This document shows positions 8,111-18,096 of a stretch of 64,000 nt of DNA, in pieces. Within the stretch, counting starts at the first letter, position 1, and each line of letters opens with the position of its first letter. Below the pieces are notes generated by a model. That model was given only the letters and a program-made list of their open reading frames with translations. It was not told where the DNA came from and did not search any database. This stretch comes from Sulfobacillus thermosulfidooxidans. Its GTDB lineage: Bacteria; Bacillota; Sulfobacillia; Sulfobacillales; Sulfobacillaceae. Made by a program: the position numbers and the translations under genes. The stretch lies in contig NZ_LGRO01000001.1 in assembly GCF_001280565.1 (NCBI RefSeq), positions 1,612,001-1,676,000 on the forward strand. Reading direction: 5' to 3'.

Positions 8111-9366
8111 TAGTCATCCAACCCGGGAAGCGGAAATTCATGAGCCAGAGCTTCCACCCGTCGCCTTAAGGGTTCTGGGTTAAAATCATGTGGGGCCTGA
8201 ATGGTTTGCACGATAATATCAGCCAACGCATCAATTTGTTCGGCTTTAAATCCCCTGGTCGTAATTTGCGGCGTGCCCAAACGAATCCCTGAGGTGACGG
8301 TAGGTTTCTCGGTTTCAAAGGGAATCGTATTTTTGTTCACCGTAATACCCACTTGAGCCAGACGTTCTTGTGCTTCAAGCCCGGTAATGCCGCTGTGTTT
8401 GGTATCGACCAACATCAAATGATTATCCGTGCCACCAGACACTAAACGTAAACCACGGTCCATTAATTGCTCGGCCAAACGATGAGCATTTTCTACCACC
8501 TGCACCTGGTACTGGCGAAAACTCGGCGTTAATGCTTCGCCAAACGCCACCGCTTTCCCCGCAATCAGATTCATCAAGGGACCACCTTGCAACCCAGGAA
8601 AAATGGTCTTGTCAATTTTCTTTCCCCAGGCTTCATTCGTTAAAATAAATCCTCCACGCGGGCCTCGCAATGTTTTGTGGGTAGTCGACGTCACGAAATC
8701 TGCGAATCCAACAGGACTCGGATGAAGTCCTGCAGCGACTAAGCCTGCAATATGGGCCATGTCGACCATGAGCAGAGCCCCCACCTCGTTAGCGATATCC
8801 CGAAAAGCCTTGAAATCCAAAATACGAGGATACGCCGATGCGCCCGCCACAATCATGTGGGGTTGAAAAGCCTTAGCAATCTCCCGAACCTGATCCATGT
8901 CGAGACGTTCTGTCTCCTGATCAACACCGTAGCTTTCAACCTGGTAGAGTTTTCCGGAAAAATTCACCGGACTTCCATGCGTTAAATGTCCCCCGTGACT
9001 AAGATTCATGCCTAGAACGCGGTCGCCCGGTTTTAATGCGGTGAAATATACTGCTAAATTGGCGGGAGCACCAGCATGGGGTTGAACATTCGCATGTTCC
9101 GCCGCAAACAACTTTTTGACACGTTCTTGCGCTAACCGTTCAACGACATCCATATATTCACAACCACCATAATAGCGGTGACCGGGATACCCTTCTGCAT
9201 ATTTATCCGTCATCACCGATCCGACAGCTTGACGAACGGCCTTTGAGGTCCAGTTTTCCGATGCAATTAACTCAAGATGGTTAGATTGTCGTTCTTCTTC
9301 ATGAATAATCGCTTCATAGACTTCTGGATCAACTTGCGCTAACACATCTAAATCATGGCGCGCCAT
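8110..9366 (-). CDS. glyA: Serine hydroxymethyltransferase
   Basis: The enzyme interconverts serine and glycine with tetrahydrofolate, feeding one-carbon units. The 418-residue protein has the expected motifs: [12 protein letters not shown] near residue 30, [15 protein letters not shown] at 57-70, and the PLP lysine Lys231 in [13 protein letters not shown]. The ATG at 9364-9366 follows GAGGAGG at nine bases; an adjacent GTG three bases upstream is also possible. It lies 98 bases downstream of gcvPB, so glycine cleavage and serine formation are encoded together, which would channel glycine-derived methylene-THF into serine. Confidence 0.97.
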   Translation of the reverse strand: MARHDLDVLAQVDPEVYEAIIHEEERQSNHLELIASENWTSKAVRQAVGSVMTDKYAEGYPGHRYYGGCEYMDVVERLAQERVKKLFAAEHANVQPHAGAPANLAVYFTALKPGDRVLGMNLSHGGHLTHGSPVNFSGKLYQVESYGVDQETERLDMDQVREIAKAFQPHMIVAGASAYPRILDFKAFRDIANEVGALLMVDMAHIAGLVAAGLHPSPVGFADFVTSTTHKTLRGPRGGFILTNEAWGKKIDKTIFPGLQGGPLMNLIAGKAVAFGEALTPSFRQYQVQVVENAHRLAEQLMDRGLRLVSGGTDNHLMLVDTKHSGITGLEAQERLAQVGITVNKNTIPFETEKPTVTSGIRLGTPQITTRGFKAEQIDALADIIVQTIQAPHDFNPEPLRRRVEALAHEFPLPGLDD

Positions 9367-9463
9367 CACAAAATCCCTCCTCGAAAAATATGATCGAACC
9401 TTTCAGATAATAAAGAACCCATTCTTGTGTTGAAAGAGCGCACCATTCTCCTGAAGCTCTTAA

Positions 9464-10915
9464 CTACGCATCTTTTTGGAAATATGTCAAGACAGGATGA
9501 CGGGCAGCTTGGGCTTCGTCCAACCGGCTCACAATGGTATGATGGGGTGCCTCATGTAAGAGGCTTGGATTGGTATCAATTTCATCATCAATTTGGATCA
9601 TTGATGCGGCAAAACGGTCCAATGTTTCTTTGCTTTCCGTTTCCGTCGGTTCTACCATCATCGCTTCTTCCACAACTAATGGGAAATAAACTGTCGGCGG
9701 ATAGACTCCATAGTCAATAAGCCGCTTGGCGACATCGAGCGCCCGAGCCCCCCGCTTTTTTTGTGGGGTCAAAGACAACACAAATTCATGTTTGACCGGC
9801 CTGTTAAAGGGTGTTTGGTAGCGTTCTTTCAACAAGTGCAAAAGGTAATTGGCATTTAACACGGCGGTTTCAGACACATTTTTTAATCCCTCGGCGCCAT
9901 GACTTCTGAGATAGGCATAGGCCCGGATTAAAATCCCCGGATTCCCATAATACGACCGGACTTTGCCAATAGACTGGGGACGATTGTAATCCCAATACCA
10001 ATGTCCTTCATGACCTTGAATGCGAGGCAACGGCAAAAACGGTTCTAGGGCCTTTTTCACGCCCACAGGTCCAGCTCCTGGACCACCTCCCCCGTGAGGC
10101 GTGGAGAAGGTCTTGTGTAAATTCAGGTGGACCACATCAAAGCCCATATCACCCGGTCGGACTTTGCCCATAATCGCATTGGCATTAGCCCCGTCATAAT
10201 ATAATAGGCCTCCAACGCCGTGTACAATATCCGCGATTTCCAGAATATCCTCTTCAAAAAGACCTAAGGTATTAGGATTGGTGAGCATTAATCCAGCCGT
10301 TTCTTCATCGACGATCTCACGAAGTTTCTGAACATCCACCCCACCTCTGGCGTTAGAGGGGACAACCTTGACCTTAAATCCGGCCATGGCTGCCGTGGCC
10401 GGATTGGTGCCATGGGCGGAATCGGGGACCAAAATCGTCGTGCGTTTTTGTCCTTGAGCTTCTATATATGCACGGATAACGAGAATGCCCGTCAGTTCAC
10501 CATGTGCCCCGGCTGCCGGTTGCAGACTCACCGCGTCCATGCCGGAAATCTCAGCTAATCCGTCTTCTAACGCACGCATGACTGTCAACATGCCCTGAAC
10601 CGTATCATCTGGCTGAAGCGGATGCAAATCGGCAAAACCTGGCAAGGATGCCACCGATTCATTGACTTTCGGGTTATATTTCATGGTACACGATCCCAAA
10701 GGATAAAATCCGGTATCGACCCCGTAATTGAGGGAGGACAAATAGGTGTAATGACGAACGACATCCAATTCCGACACTTCCGGTAAGTTTAACGATGAGG
10801 TACGCAAAAACGACCCCAGTTCTTTTGCGACGTCAACCGTAGGTACATCACACTCCGGGAGCCTAACGCCTTGCCGGTGAGGAACGGAACGTTCAAAAAT
10901 TACCGGGACATCCAT
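9464..10915 (-). CDS. gcvPB: Glycine decarboxylase (P protein) subunit 2
   Basis: GcvPB is the PLP-bearing subunit of the two-subunit glycine decarboxylase. The start is the ATG at 10913-10915 behind GAGGAGGT, giving 483 residues; a longer in-frame extension is not supported. PLP-binding Lys268 lies in [18 protein letters not shown]. The stretches [10 protein letters not shown] near residue 74 and [13 protein letters not shown] near 165 are family hallmarks. The gene overlaps the end of gcvPA by 16 bases, consistent with coupled translation of the two subunits. Operon order is gcvT, gcvH, gcvPA, gcvPB, then glyA. Confidence 0.97.
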   Translation of the reverse strand: MDVPVIFERSVPHRQGVRLPECDVPTVDVAKELGSFLRTSSLNLPEVSELDVVRHYTYLSSLNYGVDTGFYPLGSCTMKYNPKVNESVASLPGFADLHPLQPDDTVQGMLTVMRALEDGLAEISGMDAVSLQPAAGAHGELTGILVIRAYIEAQGQKRTTILVPDSAHGTNPATAAMAGFKVKVVPSNARGGVDVQKLREIVDEETAGLMLTNPNTLGLFEEDILEIADIVHGVGGLLYYDGANANAIMGKVRPGDMGFDVVHLNLHKTFSTPHGGGGPGAGPVGVKKALEPFLPLPRIQGHEGHWYWDYNRPQSIGKVRSYYGNPGILIRAYAYLRSHGAEGLKNVSETAVLNANYLLHLLKERYQTPFNRPVKHEFVLSLTPQKKRGARALDVAKRLIDYGVYPPTVYFPLVVEEAMMVEPTETESKETLDRFAASMIQIDDEIDTNPSLLHEAPHHTIVSRLDEAQAARHPVLTYFQKDA

Positions 10916-12231
10916 CTTTTTACCTCCTCGACCAGCGCATCTAATTCTTGTTGAGTACGTTTCTCCGTAACAGCAATTTGCCAAAGTCCCTCAAAGGCTG
11001 GATCCCATTGTCCCAAGTCAAATCCGCCTAAAATTCCATTGCTTAAGAGGTGCTGATTTAAAGAAGACACGGAGCCTGGAACTTTTACGACAAATTCATA
11101 TAAAAATGGCTCGTCAGGATTTATTCGGACCATTCCGATACGTTCCAAATTCTGAGCAAGATAATGCGCTTTATGCATAGACAGTTCCGCGACTTGCTTG
11201 AGCCCGTCGGGACCTAATAAGGCCATGTAAATGGTGGCCTGTAAAGCATTCAGAGAATGATTGGAACAAATATTGGAGGTCGCTTTTTCCCGGCGGATAT
11301 GTTGTTCGCGAGCTTGCAATGTCAACACAAATCCGCGATTTCCATGATGGTCGACGGTTTGTCCGACTAAGCGTCCAGGCATTCTCCGCACTAGCTTTTC
11401 GGTCACGGTAAAGAAACCGAAGGTGGGACCCCCGTAGTTCAGGTGATTTCCTAGCGGTTGTCCCTCTCCTACGACCACATCCGCTCCCCATTCCCCCGGC
11501 GGCTTCAATAGTGCTAATGCTACCGGATCGGAAGATACAATCGCTAACGCACCATACTGGTGAGCGAGCGAAATAGCATCGGGCAACGAACGAAAATGTC
11601 CCAAAATATCAGGATATTGCCAAATGACCCCAGCGACAGGATATGCGGCTAAGGTTTTCTCCAACGCGTCGAGCGAATCCACAACCATAACCTTGGCACC
11701 ACGGGCATGAGCATAGGTACGAACGACGGCAAGGCTGTCGGCATGAACATAGCGCGATACCACTAAATGTTCTCTACCCGTTTGAGCTAAAGCAAGCAGG
11801 GCGGCTTCGCCGACGGCAGAAGCCCCATCATACATCGACGCTTGCGCCGCGTACATTCCACAGAGTCCAGCTATCATGGTCTGAAACTCAAAAATTGCCG
11901 CGAGAGTTCCTTGCGACAATTCCGGTTGGTATGGGGTATAAGCCGTGAGAAATTCGCCGCGTTCCGCTAATTGCCCTACAGCGGCAGGAATAAACCGATC
12001 ATAAAATCCCGCACCGAGAAAGGAAGTTAGTTGTTGAACATTCCGATTCTCAGCGGCCAACTGTGCCATATGTTGTTGTAATTCCAATTCTGACAAGGCT
12101 GGTGGAAGATCAAGCAACCTGCCAAGACGTGCTGCTTCGGGAATATCCTCAAATAGCGGATCAATGGAAGTGTAACCTAAGGCTTTTAACATCGCCTGTT
12201 TATCATCATCAGTGTGAGGAATGTAGCGCAA
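10900..12231 (-). CDS. gcvPA: Glycine decarboxylase (P protein) subunit 1
   Basis: GcvPA is the PLP-less half of the split glycine decarboxylase. The 443 residues open with [20 protein letters not shown], typical of the family, followed by [17 protein letters not shown] and [25 protein letters not shown] near residues 64-115. The apparent start is TTG at 12229-12231 with GGAG ten bases upstream, which also overlaps the gcvH stop region; no better ATG exists nearby. It partners the next gene, gcvPB, with which it overlaps by 16 bases. Confidence 0.96.
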   Translation of the reverse strand: MRYIPHTDDDKQAMLKALGYTSIDPLFEDIPEAARLGRLLDLPPALSELELQQHMAQLAAENRNVQQLTSFLGAGFYDRFIPAAVGQLAERGEFLTAYTPYQPELSQGTLAAIFEFQTMIAGLCGMYAAQASMYDGASAVGEAALLALAQTGREHLVVSRYVHADSLAVVRTYAHARGAKVMVVDSLDALEKTLAAYPVAGVIWQYPDILGHFRSLPDAISLAHQYGALAIVSSDPVALALLKPPGEWGADVVVGEGQPLGNHLNYGGPTFGFFTVTEKLVRRMPGRLVGQTVDHHGNRGFVLTLQAREQHIRREKATSNICSNHSLNALQATIYMALLGPDGLKQVAELSMHKAHYLAQNLERIGMVRINPDEPFLYEFVVKVPGSVSSLNQHLLSNGILGGFDLGQWDPAFEGLWQIAVTEKRTQQELDALVEEVKRWMSR

Positions 12232-12236
12232 TGAAT

Positions 12237-12605
12237 TTATTCTCCTTCGACTTGCTGCTGATAAGCCTTCGCATCTAATAATTCTTCACCATATCCCTGA
12301 ACATCCACTTGAATAATCCAGCCTTGGTTGTAGGGATCTTGGTTTATGAGCTCTGGAGTTTCATTGAGCGCCTCGTTTACAGCTGTAACTGTGCCATCAA
12401 CTGGACTATATAAATCCGATACGGATTTTACCGATTCTACGACGCCAAAAGCTTCTCCTGTTTTAACCACTTGCCCCACTTGGGGGAGTTCCACAAAAAC
12501 CACATCCCCGAGCGATTCCTGGGCATAATCGGTAATTCCGACACGCCCTTCGTCATCAATCCACTCGTGATCTCTGGTATATTTCAGGTTTTCCGGGATT
12601 TTCAC
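12237..12605 (-). CDS. gcvH: Glycine cleavage system H protein
   Basis: GcvH carries the lipoyl arm that shuttles the aminomethyl group between P, T and L proteins. The 122-residue protein has Lys60 in the lipoylation motif GVVESVKSVSDLYSPVDG, and HEWI and NYAQ-like (ITDYAQESLGDVVFVELP) family stretches. The start is GTG at 12603-12605 with GAGGAGG seven bases upstream. It is the second gene of the operon, 46 bases after gcvT. No lipoate ligase or L-protein gene is found in this window. Confidence 0.97.
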   Translation of the reverse strand: MKIPENLKYTRDHEWIDDEGRVGITDYAQESLGDVVFVELPQVGQVVKTGEAFGVVESVKSVSDLYSPVDGTVTAVNEALNETPELINQDPYNQGWIIQVDVQGYGEELLDAKAYQQQVEGE

Positions 12606-12651
12606 GGTAGTTCCTCCTCAATGGATTTATCTTAGTTTCTCAGTAAGGCAC

Positions 12652-13734
12652 TCAAATCGGTCGACGATAAAATGGGGTTTTGACACTGAGGGTAGGCACC
12701 GCCCGATTGCGGATCATGACTGAAAAGTGTTGTCCGGGTTTTGCATAGGAACTCTCAACCAATGCTAACGCAATAGGTTTTTTCAAAGTCGGTGAATAAC
12801 TCCCTGAGGTAATCACTCCAATGGGTTTTCCCTCGGCATTCGAAACCGCATATCCCGAGCGAGCAATACCGCCCTCAAGCGTGATCCCCACAATTTTCCT
12901 GGTCAAGCCCGTTGTCTTTTGATTCCAAAGGGCCTCACGACCAATGAAATCAGTCTTATCAAACTTGACAAAGATTCCCAGGCCTGCTTCCAGTGGAGAA
13001 ATGTCTTCGGACAACTCATGCCCATACAAGGGTAATCGTGCTTCCAGCCGTAAGGTATCGCGAGCTCCTAGTCCGACAGGTTTGACACCTAGCTCGTAAA
13101 ATTTCTCCCATAAGGCTAAAGCTTGGTCCGCCTTGACATACAGTTCGAAACCGTCTTCGCCTGTGTATCCTGTACGGGACAAGTGGACATTGATGTTATT
13201 TACCGGAACATCAAAAGCTGCATGATAATAATCTAACGTGTCCAAGTTCGTGGATGTTAAAGGTTGGATCAGATCTTTTGCCAGAGGTCCTTGCACCGCA
13301 ATTAATGCCGTTTCTTCCGAGACATCAATAAGCTGAATACTAGGATACTTTTGAGCCTGTTCGACAATCCATGTCCAATCTTTATCATGGTTGGCGGCAT
13401 TCACAACCATAAGGAATTTTTGGGGGGCGATGCGATAAATCAACAAATCATCAACCGTGCCCCCATGGGGATAACACATTGGCGTATATAAAGCTTGACC
13501 GCTTTCCAATTGCGATGGGGTATTCGTCACCAAGTCATCTAAAAACCGTGGAGATTCTTCTCCTTCAATGAGAAACTCCGCCATATGCGATACATCAAAC
13601 ATCCCGACCGCATGACGGACTGCCTCATGTTCTTGGATAATGCCCTGGTATTCCACAGGCATGTCATAACCGCCAAATTCCATCATTTTGGCACCATGCT
13701 CTTTGTGCCATGCGGTTAGTGGTGTTGTCTTCAA
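12652..13734 (-). CDS. gcvT: Aminomethyltransferase (glycine cleavage T protein)
   Basis: GcvT transfers the methylene group from the H-protein arm to tetrahydrofolate and releases ammonia. I place the start at TTG 13732-13734, with GAGGGG six bases upstream. The protein then begins MKTTPLTAWHKEHGAKMMEFGGYDMPV, aligned with known GcvT starts, for 360 residues. An ATG 39 bases further upstream lacks a ribosome site. Family motifs include HEAVRHAVGMFDVSHMAEF near residues 37-55 and the C-terminal GLGARDTLRLEARLPLYG. It is the first gcv gene. A candidate sigma-A promoter lies 75-103 bases upstream; I saw no glycine riboswitch. Confidence 0.95.
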   Translation of the reverse strand: MKTTPLTAWHKEHGAKMMEFGGYDMPVEYQGIIQEHEAVRHAVGMFDVSHMAEFLIEGEESPRFLDDLVTNTPSQLESGQALYTPMCYPHGGTVDDLLIYRIAPQKFLMVVNAANHDKDWTWIVEQAQKYPSIQLIDVSEETALIAVQGPLAKDLIQPLTSTNLDTLDYYHAAFDVPVNNINVHLSRTGYTGEDGFELYVKADQALALWEKFYELGVKPVGLGARDTLRLEARLPLYGHELSEDISPLEAGLGIFVKFDKTDFIGREALWNQKTTGLTRKIVGITLEGGIARSGYAVSNAEGKPIGVITSGSYSPTLKKPIALALVESSYAKPGQHFSVMIRNRAVPTLSVKTPFYRRPI

Positions 13735-13808
13735 TCGATTCCCCTCTTCTTTATAAAAACTTAGGCCTAACATACCACTTCTACCGCTTTCCTATAAGTC
13801 CCTTACTG

Positions 13809-13837
13809 ATGATACCCTGCCAATTCCTCTATCGCAA
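13809..13837 (-). promoter_or_regulatory. Candidate sigma-A promoter for the gcv operon
   Basis: On the minus strand TTGCGA (13832-13837) and TATCAT (13809-13814) are separated by 17 bases. Transcription would begin near 13802 and give a leader of about 67 bases to the gcvT TTG. The match is 4/6 and 5/6 to consensus. It lies in the 132-base gap between aroB and gcvT, so the gcv block can be expressed apart from the aro genes. Confidence 0.45.
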
Positions 13838-13866
13838 TTAGCCCCAAGCAATTCTTTTAAAGATCA

Positions 13867-14934
13867 TCACTGAATTTCCTCTAGTGCCTCCAGCACCTGT
13901 TGCGAATCTACTTGCCGAGTAACCACGGGATCTCCAATATCCTTTAATAAGACCCACTGTAACCCATAAGCTCGGGCTTTTTTGTCTTGGGCCATAATCT
14001 CATAGATTTTCACAGGATCGAACGGCTGGCTCTTGGTAGGAAGCCCCCACTGTCTAAGCCATTCCATAACCTGTTCACGAATTTCTTTTCGGAGTCCCAA
14101 CACGCGTTCGGACAAACGAAGGGCCACGAGCGTTCCGAGTCCCACCGCTTCTCCATGGGTAAGTGTGCCGTAACCAAAATAGTTTTCGAGAGCATGTCCT
14201 GCGGTATGACCAAAGTTTAAAAACATGCGTTGATTTTGTTCGTAAAGATCAGCCTGCACGACACGTGCCTTAAGTGCTGCGGTTTCAGCAATAACAGATG
14301 CCCACCAGGGAGTAAGTTCGCCCAAAGGTTCTTGTTTTTGCTGAACCCAATCATAAAGGCGCCCACCAGCAATCAGTGCTGATTTGATGACTTCTCCTAG
14401 CCCTGCCCGCCACTCTGTTAACGGCAAAGTGGCTAACATTGCGGTATCAACAGCCACAATGGAAGGCAGATGAAAGGCCCCCACAAGATTCTTACCGAAC
14501 TCAGTATTTACAGCCACTTTTCCCCCAATAGCAGCGTCCACTTGGGCCAGTAATGTGGTAGGTACAGCTATCCACTGTAATCCTCTTAGGTAGGTCGCCG
14601 CCACATAGCCAACCAAATCCGTCAGGACACCCCCGCCTACCGCCACAACAACGGTATCCCGGGTCACCCGGTTTTTTCCAAAATCCCGGTATAAAGCCGC
14701 CACCGTTTCCAGCGTTTTGTCGTGTTCCGCAATGGTCCTTGGCACCACAGCCAAATGGGCCTGACGATTTGTTTCAATAGCGGAAATTAAGGGCTCCAGC
14801 CGCATTTCAAGTTTCGGATCCACGACCATGACTACTGGCACATTTTCAGGTAACCACGATGACCACGGCCATGCTGATAAGGTCTCATGACCAATCATGA
14901 CCTCCGATTTTTGATAACTTTGGGACTCAATCAC
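13867..14934 (-). CDS. aroB: 3-dehydroquinate synthase
   Basis: AroB converts DAHP to 3-dehydroquinate using NAD and a divalent metal. The core is intact: GGGVLTDLVGYVAATYLRG, the following VPTTLLAQVDAAIGGKVAVN, and the metal-binding NFGHTAGHALE. The start is uncertain. The GTG at 14932-14934 overlaps the end of aroK and gives 355 residues starting MIESQSYQKSEVMIG, which matches the normal N terminus. Longer in-frame starts would overlap aroK further without support. It is the last aro gene before the gcv operon. Confidence 0.93.
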   Translation of the reverse strand: MIESQSYQKSEVMIGHETLSAWPWSSWLPENVPVVMVVDPKLEMRLEPLISAIETNRQAHLAVVPRTIAEHDKTLETVAALYRDFGKNRVTRDTVVVAVGGGVLTDLVGYVAATYLRGLQWIAVPTTLLAQVDAAIGGKVAVNTEFGKNLVGAFHLPSIVAVDTAMLATLPLTEWRAGLGEVIKSALIAGGRLYDWVQQKQEPLGELTPWWASVIAETAALKARVVQADLYEQNQRMFLNFGHTAGHALENYFGYGTLTHGEAVGLGTLVALRLSERVLGLRKEIREQVMEWLRQWGLPTKSQPFDPVKIYEIMAQDKKARAYGLQWVLLKDIGDPVVTRQVDSQQVLEALEEIQ

Positions 14935-15463
14935 AATTGCCTTGTCCACCAATATCTGCCCCCAACCCTTGGAAAATGGCTGCGACCACTGTACTGGGAT
15001 CGCCAACGCATTCGATTTTTAACGATGCGACTTTTTCGTAGACAACCTGTCTGGCCTGATGCATCAGAAAAAATGCCTCTTGTCCTTGCGCCACTAAAGG
15101 CCGGTCCGTGTCTTTGACGCGGCGCCATAATTCGCTGCTCGGTGCATCAAGCCAAATAACATGGTGAGGTTTTACCAGACTATGACTCTTTTCTCGCAGT
15201 AAGGCTCCACCGCCTAACGCCAAGACGATAGCCACGTCATGCGCCAGCATGCGTTCGAGTGTTTCTTCTTCCCACTGCCGAAAAATCTCTTCGCCATACT
15301 GGCCAAAGATTTGCCCAATGGTCATCGCATAACGCTTTTCAATCTCCTCATCGAGATCAAAAAAGGGCCACTTCAGCACATCAGCTAATCGCTGACCAAT
15401 CGTCGATTTGCCACTCCCCATCATGCCCGTTAAAAGAATATGGCGTCTAGTATTCCCGGACAT
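14927..15463 (-). CDS. aroK: Shikimate kinase
   Basis: AroK phosphorylates shikimate with ATP. The start is the ATG at 15461-15463, inside the last codons of aroC, giving 178 residues (family about 170). The P-loop GMMGSGKST lies at residues 13-21, substrate-binding DLDEEIEKR follows near 39, FRQWEEETL near 62, and GGGALL near 84. RPLVAQG, with the lid arginine, lies at about 120. Overlaps at both ends (aroC upstream, aroB downstream) indicate one translationally coupled aroC-aroK-aroB unit. Confidence 0.94.
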   Translation of the reverse strand: MSGNTRRHILLTGMMGSGKSTIGQRLADVLKWPFFDLDEEIEKRYAMTIGQIFGQYGEEIFRQWEEETLERMLAHDVAIVLALGGGALLREKSHSLVKPHHVIWLDAPSSELWRRVKDTDRPLVAQGQEAFFLMHQARQVVYEKVASLKIECVGDPSTVVAAIFQGLGADIGGQGNCD

Positions 15464-16616
15464 ATCGTTCCCAAGCTTGAATCCGTTCCTGAATCTCGGG
15501 CAAACTATCTCCGCCGAACTTCTCCAAAACGGCATTGGCAAGGACATGCATCACCATCGCTTCTCCCACGACCACAGCCGGAGGAACGGCCGTAACATCA
15601 GAACGCTCGACTTGGGCCAAAAATGGTTCCTTGCTTTCAATGTCAAACGAGCCCAAAGGCGATAGCAGGGTTGAAAGGGGTTTCATGGCAATGCGTACGA
15701 CTAAGGGCATTCCGGTCGTAATACCGCCTTCAATACCTCCAGCACGGTTACTTAATCGGCTAAAACCTCGCTCCTTATCCCACCAAATCGCGTCATGGAC
15801 GGCTGAACCGGGCACATCAGCCTGAGCCATGCCTGTTCCCACCTCAACAGCCTTCATGGCCGGGATGCTAAGGAGAGCCTGGGCCAATTGTCCCTCAATC
15901 CGGCGGTGCCATTGCACATAACTGCCCAGTCCCACTGGCAGGCCGAATGCCTTGACCTCAAAAATTCCTCCTAACGTGTCCCCAGCCTCTTTAGCCCGGT
16001 CAATGGCGTCTGTCATGGCTTTTTCACTTGACGGATCGACCACACGAACCGGTGAATTTTCTGATGCAAGGATTTCTTCTAAGGTATAGTCCTTATATGG
16101 CGCATGCACGTCTCCAATGCTAATGACATGTCCCCGTACTTCGATGCCCAGTTCATGAAGAAAACTGCGCGCGACTGCTCCTAATGCGACACGCATAGTC
16201 GTTTCCCGAGCCGACGCGCGTTCGAGAACGTTACGCAGATCCCGGTGCTGATATTTGATGCCCCCAACTAAATCGGCATGTCCTGGTCTAGGACGGGTCA
16301 CAATTCGATCGGGTTTGCCTTCATCAGGCGCCATAGATTCCTGCCAGTTCACAAAATCCCGATTTTTGACTAGCAACGCCACCGGACTGCCTAAGGTTTT
16401 ACCGTGACGCACGCCCCCAAAAAACTCGACTTGATCCTTTTCGATCGCCATTCGTCCCCCGCGACCATACCCTTTTTGACGTCGGGCCAAATCTTGATTG
16501 ATTAATTCACTCGTCACCGGAACTTGAGACGGAACCCCGTCGACAATTCCAACTAATCCCGGTCCGTGAGATTCTCCCGCCGTCATGAACCGCCATAATG
16601 CCAAATGATATTCCAC
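15447..16616 (-). CDS. aroC: Chorismate synthase
   Basis: AroC makes chorismate from EPSP using reduced FMN. Family motifs are clear: FMTAGESHGPGLVGIVDGVP at the N terminus, RRQKGYGRGGRMAIEKD, GASARETTMRVA-like ERASARETTMRVALGA, and the C-terminal VVVGEAMVMHVLA. Two starts are near-equal. GTG at 16614-16616 has GAGGG seven bases upstream (389 residues); TTG at 16602-16604 has AAAGGTGG upstream (385 residues). I use the GTG. The longer open frame reads into the peptidase gene and is not real. The 3' end overlaps aroK by 17 bases. Confidence 0.94.
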   Translation of the reverse strand: MEYHLALWRFMTAGESHGPGLVGIVDGVPSQVPVTSELINQDLARRQKGYGRGGRMAIEKDQVEFFGGVRHGKTLGSPVALLVKNRDFVNWQESMAPDEGKPDRIVTRPRPGHADLVGGIKYQHRDLRNVLERASARETTMRVALGAVARSFLHELGIEVRGHVISIGDVHAPYKDYTLEEILASENSPVRVVDPSSEKAMTDAIDRAKEAGDTLGGIFEVKAFGLPVGLGSYVQWHRRIEGQLAQALLSIPAMKAVEVGTGMAQADVPGSAVHDAIWWDKERGFSRLSNRAGGIEGGITTGMPLVVRIAMKPLSTLLSPLGSFDIESKEPFLAQVERSDVTAVPPAVVVGEAMVMHVLANAVLEKFGGDSLPEIQERIQAWERYVREY

Positions 16617-16690
16617 CTTTCTTCCCTCATGTTTTTTTAATTTAAATGGATACCATGTCGCGTAATTAATGACACGTAAAACGAAAACGC

Positions 16691-17275
16691 CTAATGTAAT
16701 AAACCAACGAGACCTGCCAATCCTCCTAATACCAGAAAAGGACCTAGCGCAATTGCTTGCCCGCGCGATCGCCGAAACACGACGAGTAAAATCAGGGAGT
16801 AGAGTCCGGCTGCCCATAAGCCCACTACCGACGCCAATAAGCCTTGAGGCCACCCTAAAACAAAGCCTTGCGCCCCACTAAATTTCACATCGCCCATGCC
16901 AAGTCCCCCGGATGTCACAAAATGGACCAACAAGTAAAAAGCAAAAAGACCTAATCCCGTCGCTAAGTCGTGCATTGCGATCTGAAGAGTCCATGGCGTC
17001 ACCACAACGCCCCAGAGTATGGTCAGTAAAACAAAACGGTTCGGGATAATACGTTCTTTCGCATCGACATAGGCTACAACCGTCCATAATCCCACAAACC
17101 CATCATCAAGGGGATTCCAGTGCCCATCATACCAGCCCAGAGCAACAGATAAAAAGATAATCACAACCGCCATCATCATTCGGGCGCGCAATGACACCGC
17201 TTCTGTTAAGCCCCAATAAGGCGCTGCTACGGACATGACAAATGCTGCGAGCATACTAGCCCAAAAGTTATCCAT
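16691..17275 (-). CDS. A24-type prepilin peptidase, catalytic domain only
   Basis: This is a polytopic membrane aspartyl protease of the prepilin-peptidase (A24) family. It processes type IV pilin-like precursors at the inner face of the membrane. The 194 residues contain both active-site aspartates, in AYVDAKERIIPNRF (near residue 70) and in the GxGD motif GGLGMGDVKF (near 128), among about six or seven membrane helices. The N-terminal methylase domain of full PilD/ComC is absent, so it resembles short TadV/CpaA-type enzymes. It lies between aroE, which it overlaps by 8 bases, and aroC. No pilin genes are present in the window. Confidence 0.9.
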   Translation of the reverse strand: MDNFWASMLAAFVMSVAAPYWGLTEAVSLRARMMMAVVIIFLSVALGWYDGHWNPLDDGFVGLWTVVAYVDAKERIIPNRFVLLTILWGVVVTPWTLQIAMHDLATGLGLFAFYLLVHFVTSGGLGMGDVKFSGAQGFVLGWPQGLLASVVGLWAAGLYSLILLVVFRRSRGQAIALGPFLVLGGLAGLVGLLH

Positions 17276-18074
17276 AAAAGTACTCGCGAACCGCGTTCGT
17301 CATTACATCTTCAGGACCCACACTACCAAACCACAATTGCCATGAGAGCACCGCTTGTTTCACCAGCAAACTGAGCCCATCCACAACCCGACACCCGGCC
17401 TCCCGCCCTTGCGTCAAAAGTACCGTGTTGTTGGGACGGTAGACCCAATCCACAACAAGTGTATGAGGGTCAAATTCCGGGCGGACATCCCACAGATTTT
17501 CGCCGATTTGTCCAAGGGGCGTTGCATTGACAAACACATCGCAGTGAGGATGGCGAAACATATCGTTATCCCATTCGACCCAGTGATAATGCCATGAAGA
17601 CTTATTAGAGGAACGCCGCCCAAAAACAACGACCTCATAACCTTTGGCTTCTAAAGCCACCACACTCGCCCGGGCTACCCCTCCTTGCCCTAAAACCCAA
17701 GCGACTTTGCCGAAATAATGGGGGCCAGTATCAGGAATATAGGCCATTAATGCCTGAACGTCGGTGTTATCGCCAACCCAAGAGTCCTCTTGCCAAACAA
17801 TCACATTGGCCGCTTGGGCCTTTTCGACCCAAGATGATGCCGAGTGTAAATGGGGGACAATGAGTTCCTTTAATGGGCGTGTCAAATTGACTCCACGTCC
17901 ACCGAGTTGACGGAAAGCATCCAAACGCTGCAACAACTCATGGGGTGGGCATTCAACAGGAAGGTAAAATGCTGGACGATCAAAATATTTGAACGCGGCA
18001 TTATGCATTTGGGGAGAGAGCGAATGATGAATGGGTTGACCGAATACCGCGAAAAGTTCCATAAAACGTGTCAC
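17268..18074 (-). CDS. aroE: Shikimate dehydrogenase (NADP-dependent)
   Basis: AroE reduces 3-dehydroshikimate to shikimate. Substrate-binding residues appear in FGQPIHHSLSPQMHNAAF (residues 11-28) and in RGVNLTRPLKE, where the catalytic lysine follows TRPL. The nucleotide-binding loop is VLGQGGVARASVVAL, a variant of the usual GAGGxxRA. It has 268 residues, normal length. The GTG at 18072-18074 is used; an ATG at 18060-18062 would give a start four residues shorter, so the exact start is open. It heads the aro block and overlaps the prepilin peptidase gene downstream. Confidence 0.93.
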   Translation of the reverse strand: MTRFMELFAVFGQPIHHSLSPQMHNAAFKYFDRPAFYLPVECPPHELLQRLDAFRQLGGRGVNLTRPLKELIVPHLHSASSWVEKAQAANVIVWQEDSWVGDNTDVQALMAYIPDTGPHYFGKVAWVLGQGGVARASVVALEAKGYEVVVFGRRSSNKSSWHYHWVEWDNDMFRHPHCDVFVNATPLGQIGENLWDVRPEFDPHTLVVDWVYRPNNTVLLTQGREAGCRVVDGLSLLVKQAVLSWQLWFGSVGPEDVMTNAVREYFYG

Positions 18075-18096
18075 ATCTCCACAATTCCTTAATAGG

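Noticed and set aside
13735-13866. Possible glycine riboswitch before gcvT
   Set aside because: The gap is only about 130 bases and none of the paired glycine-aptamer motifs was found; only a plain promoter is visible.
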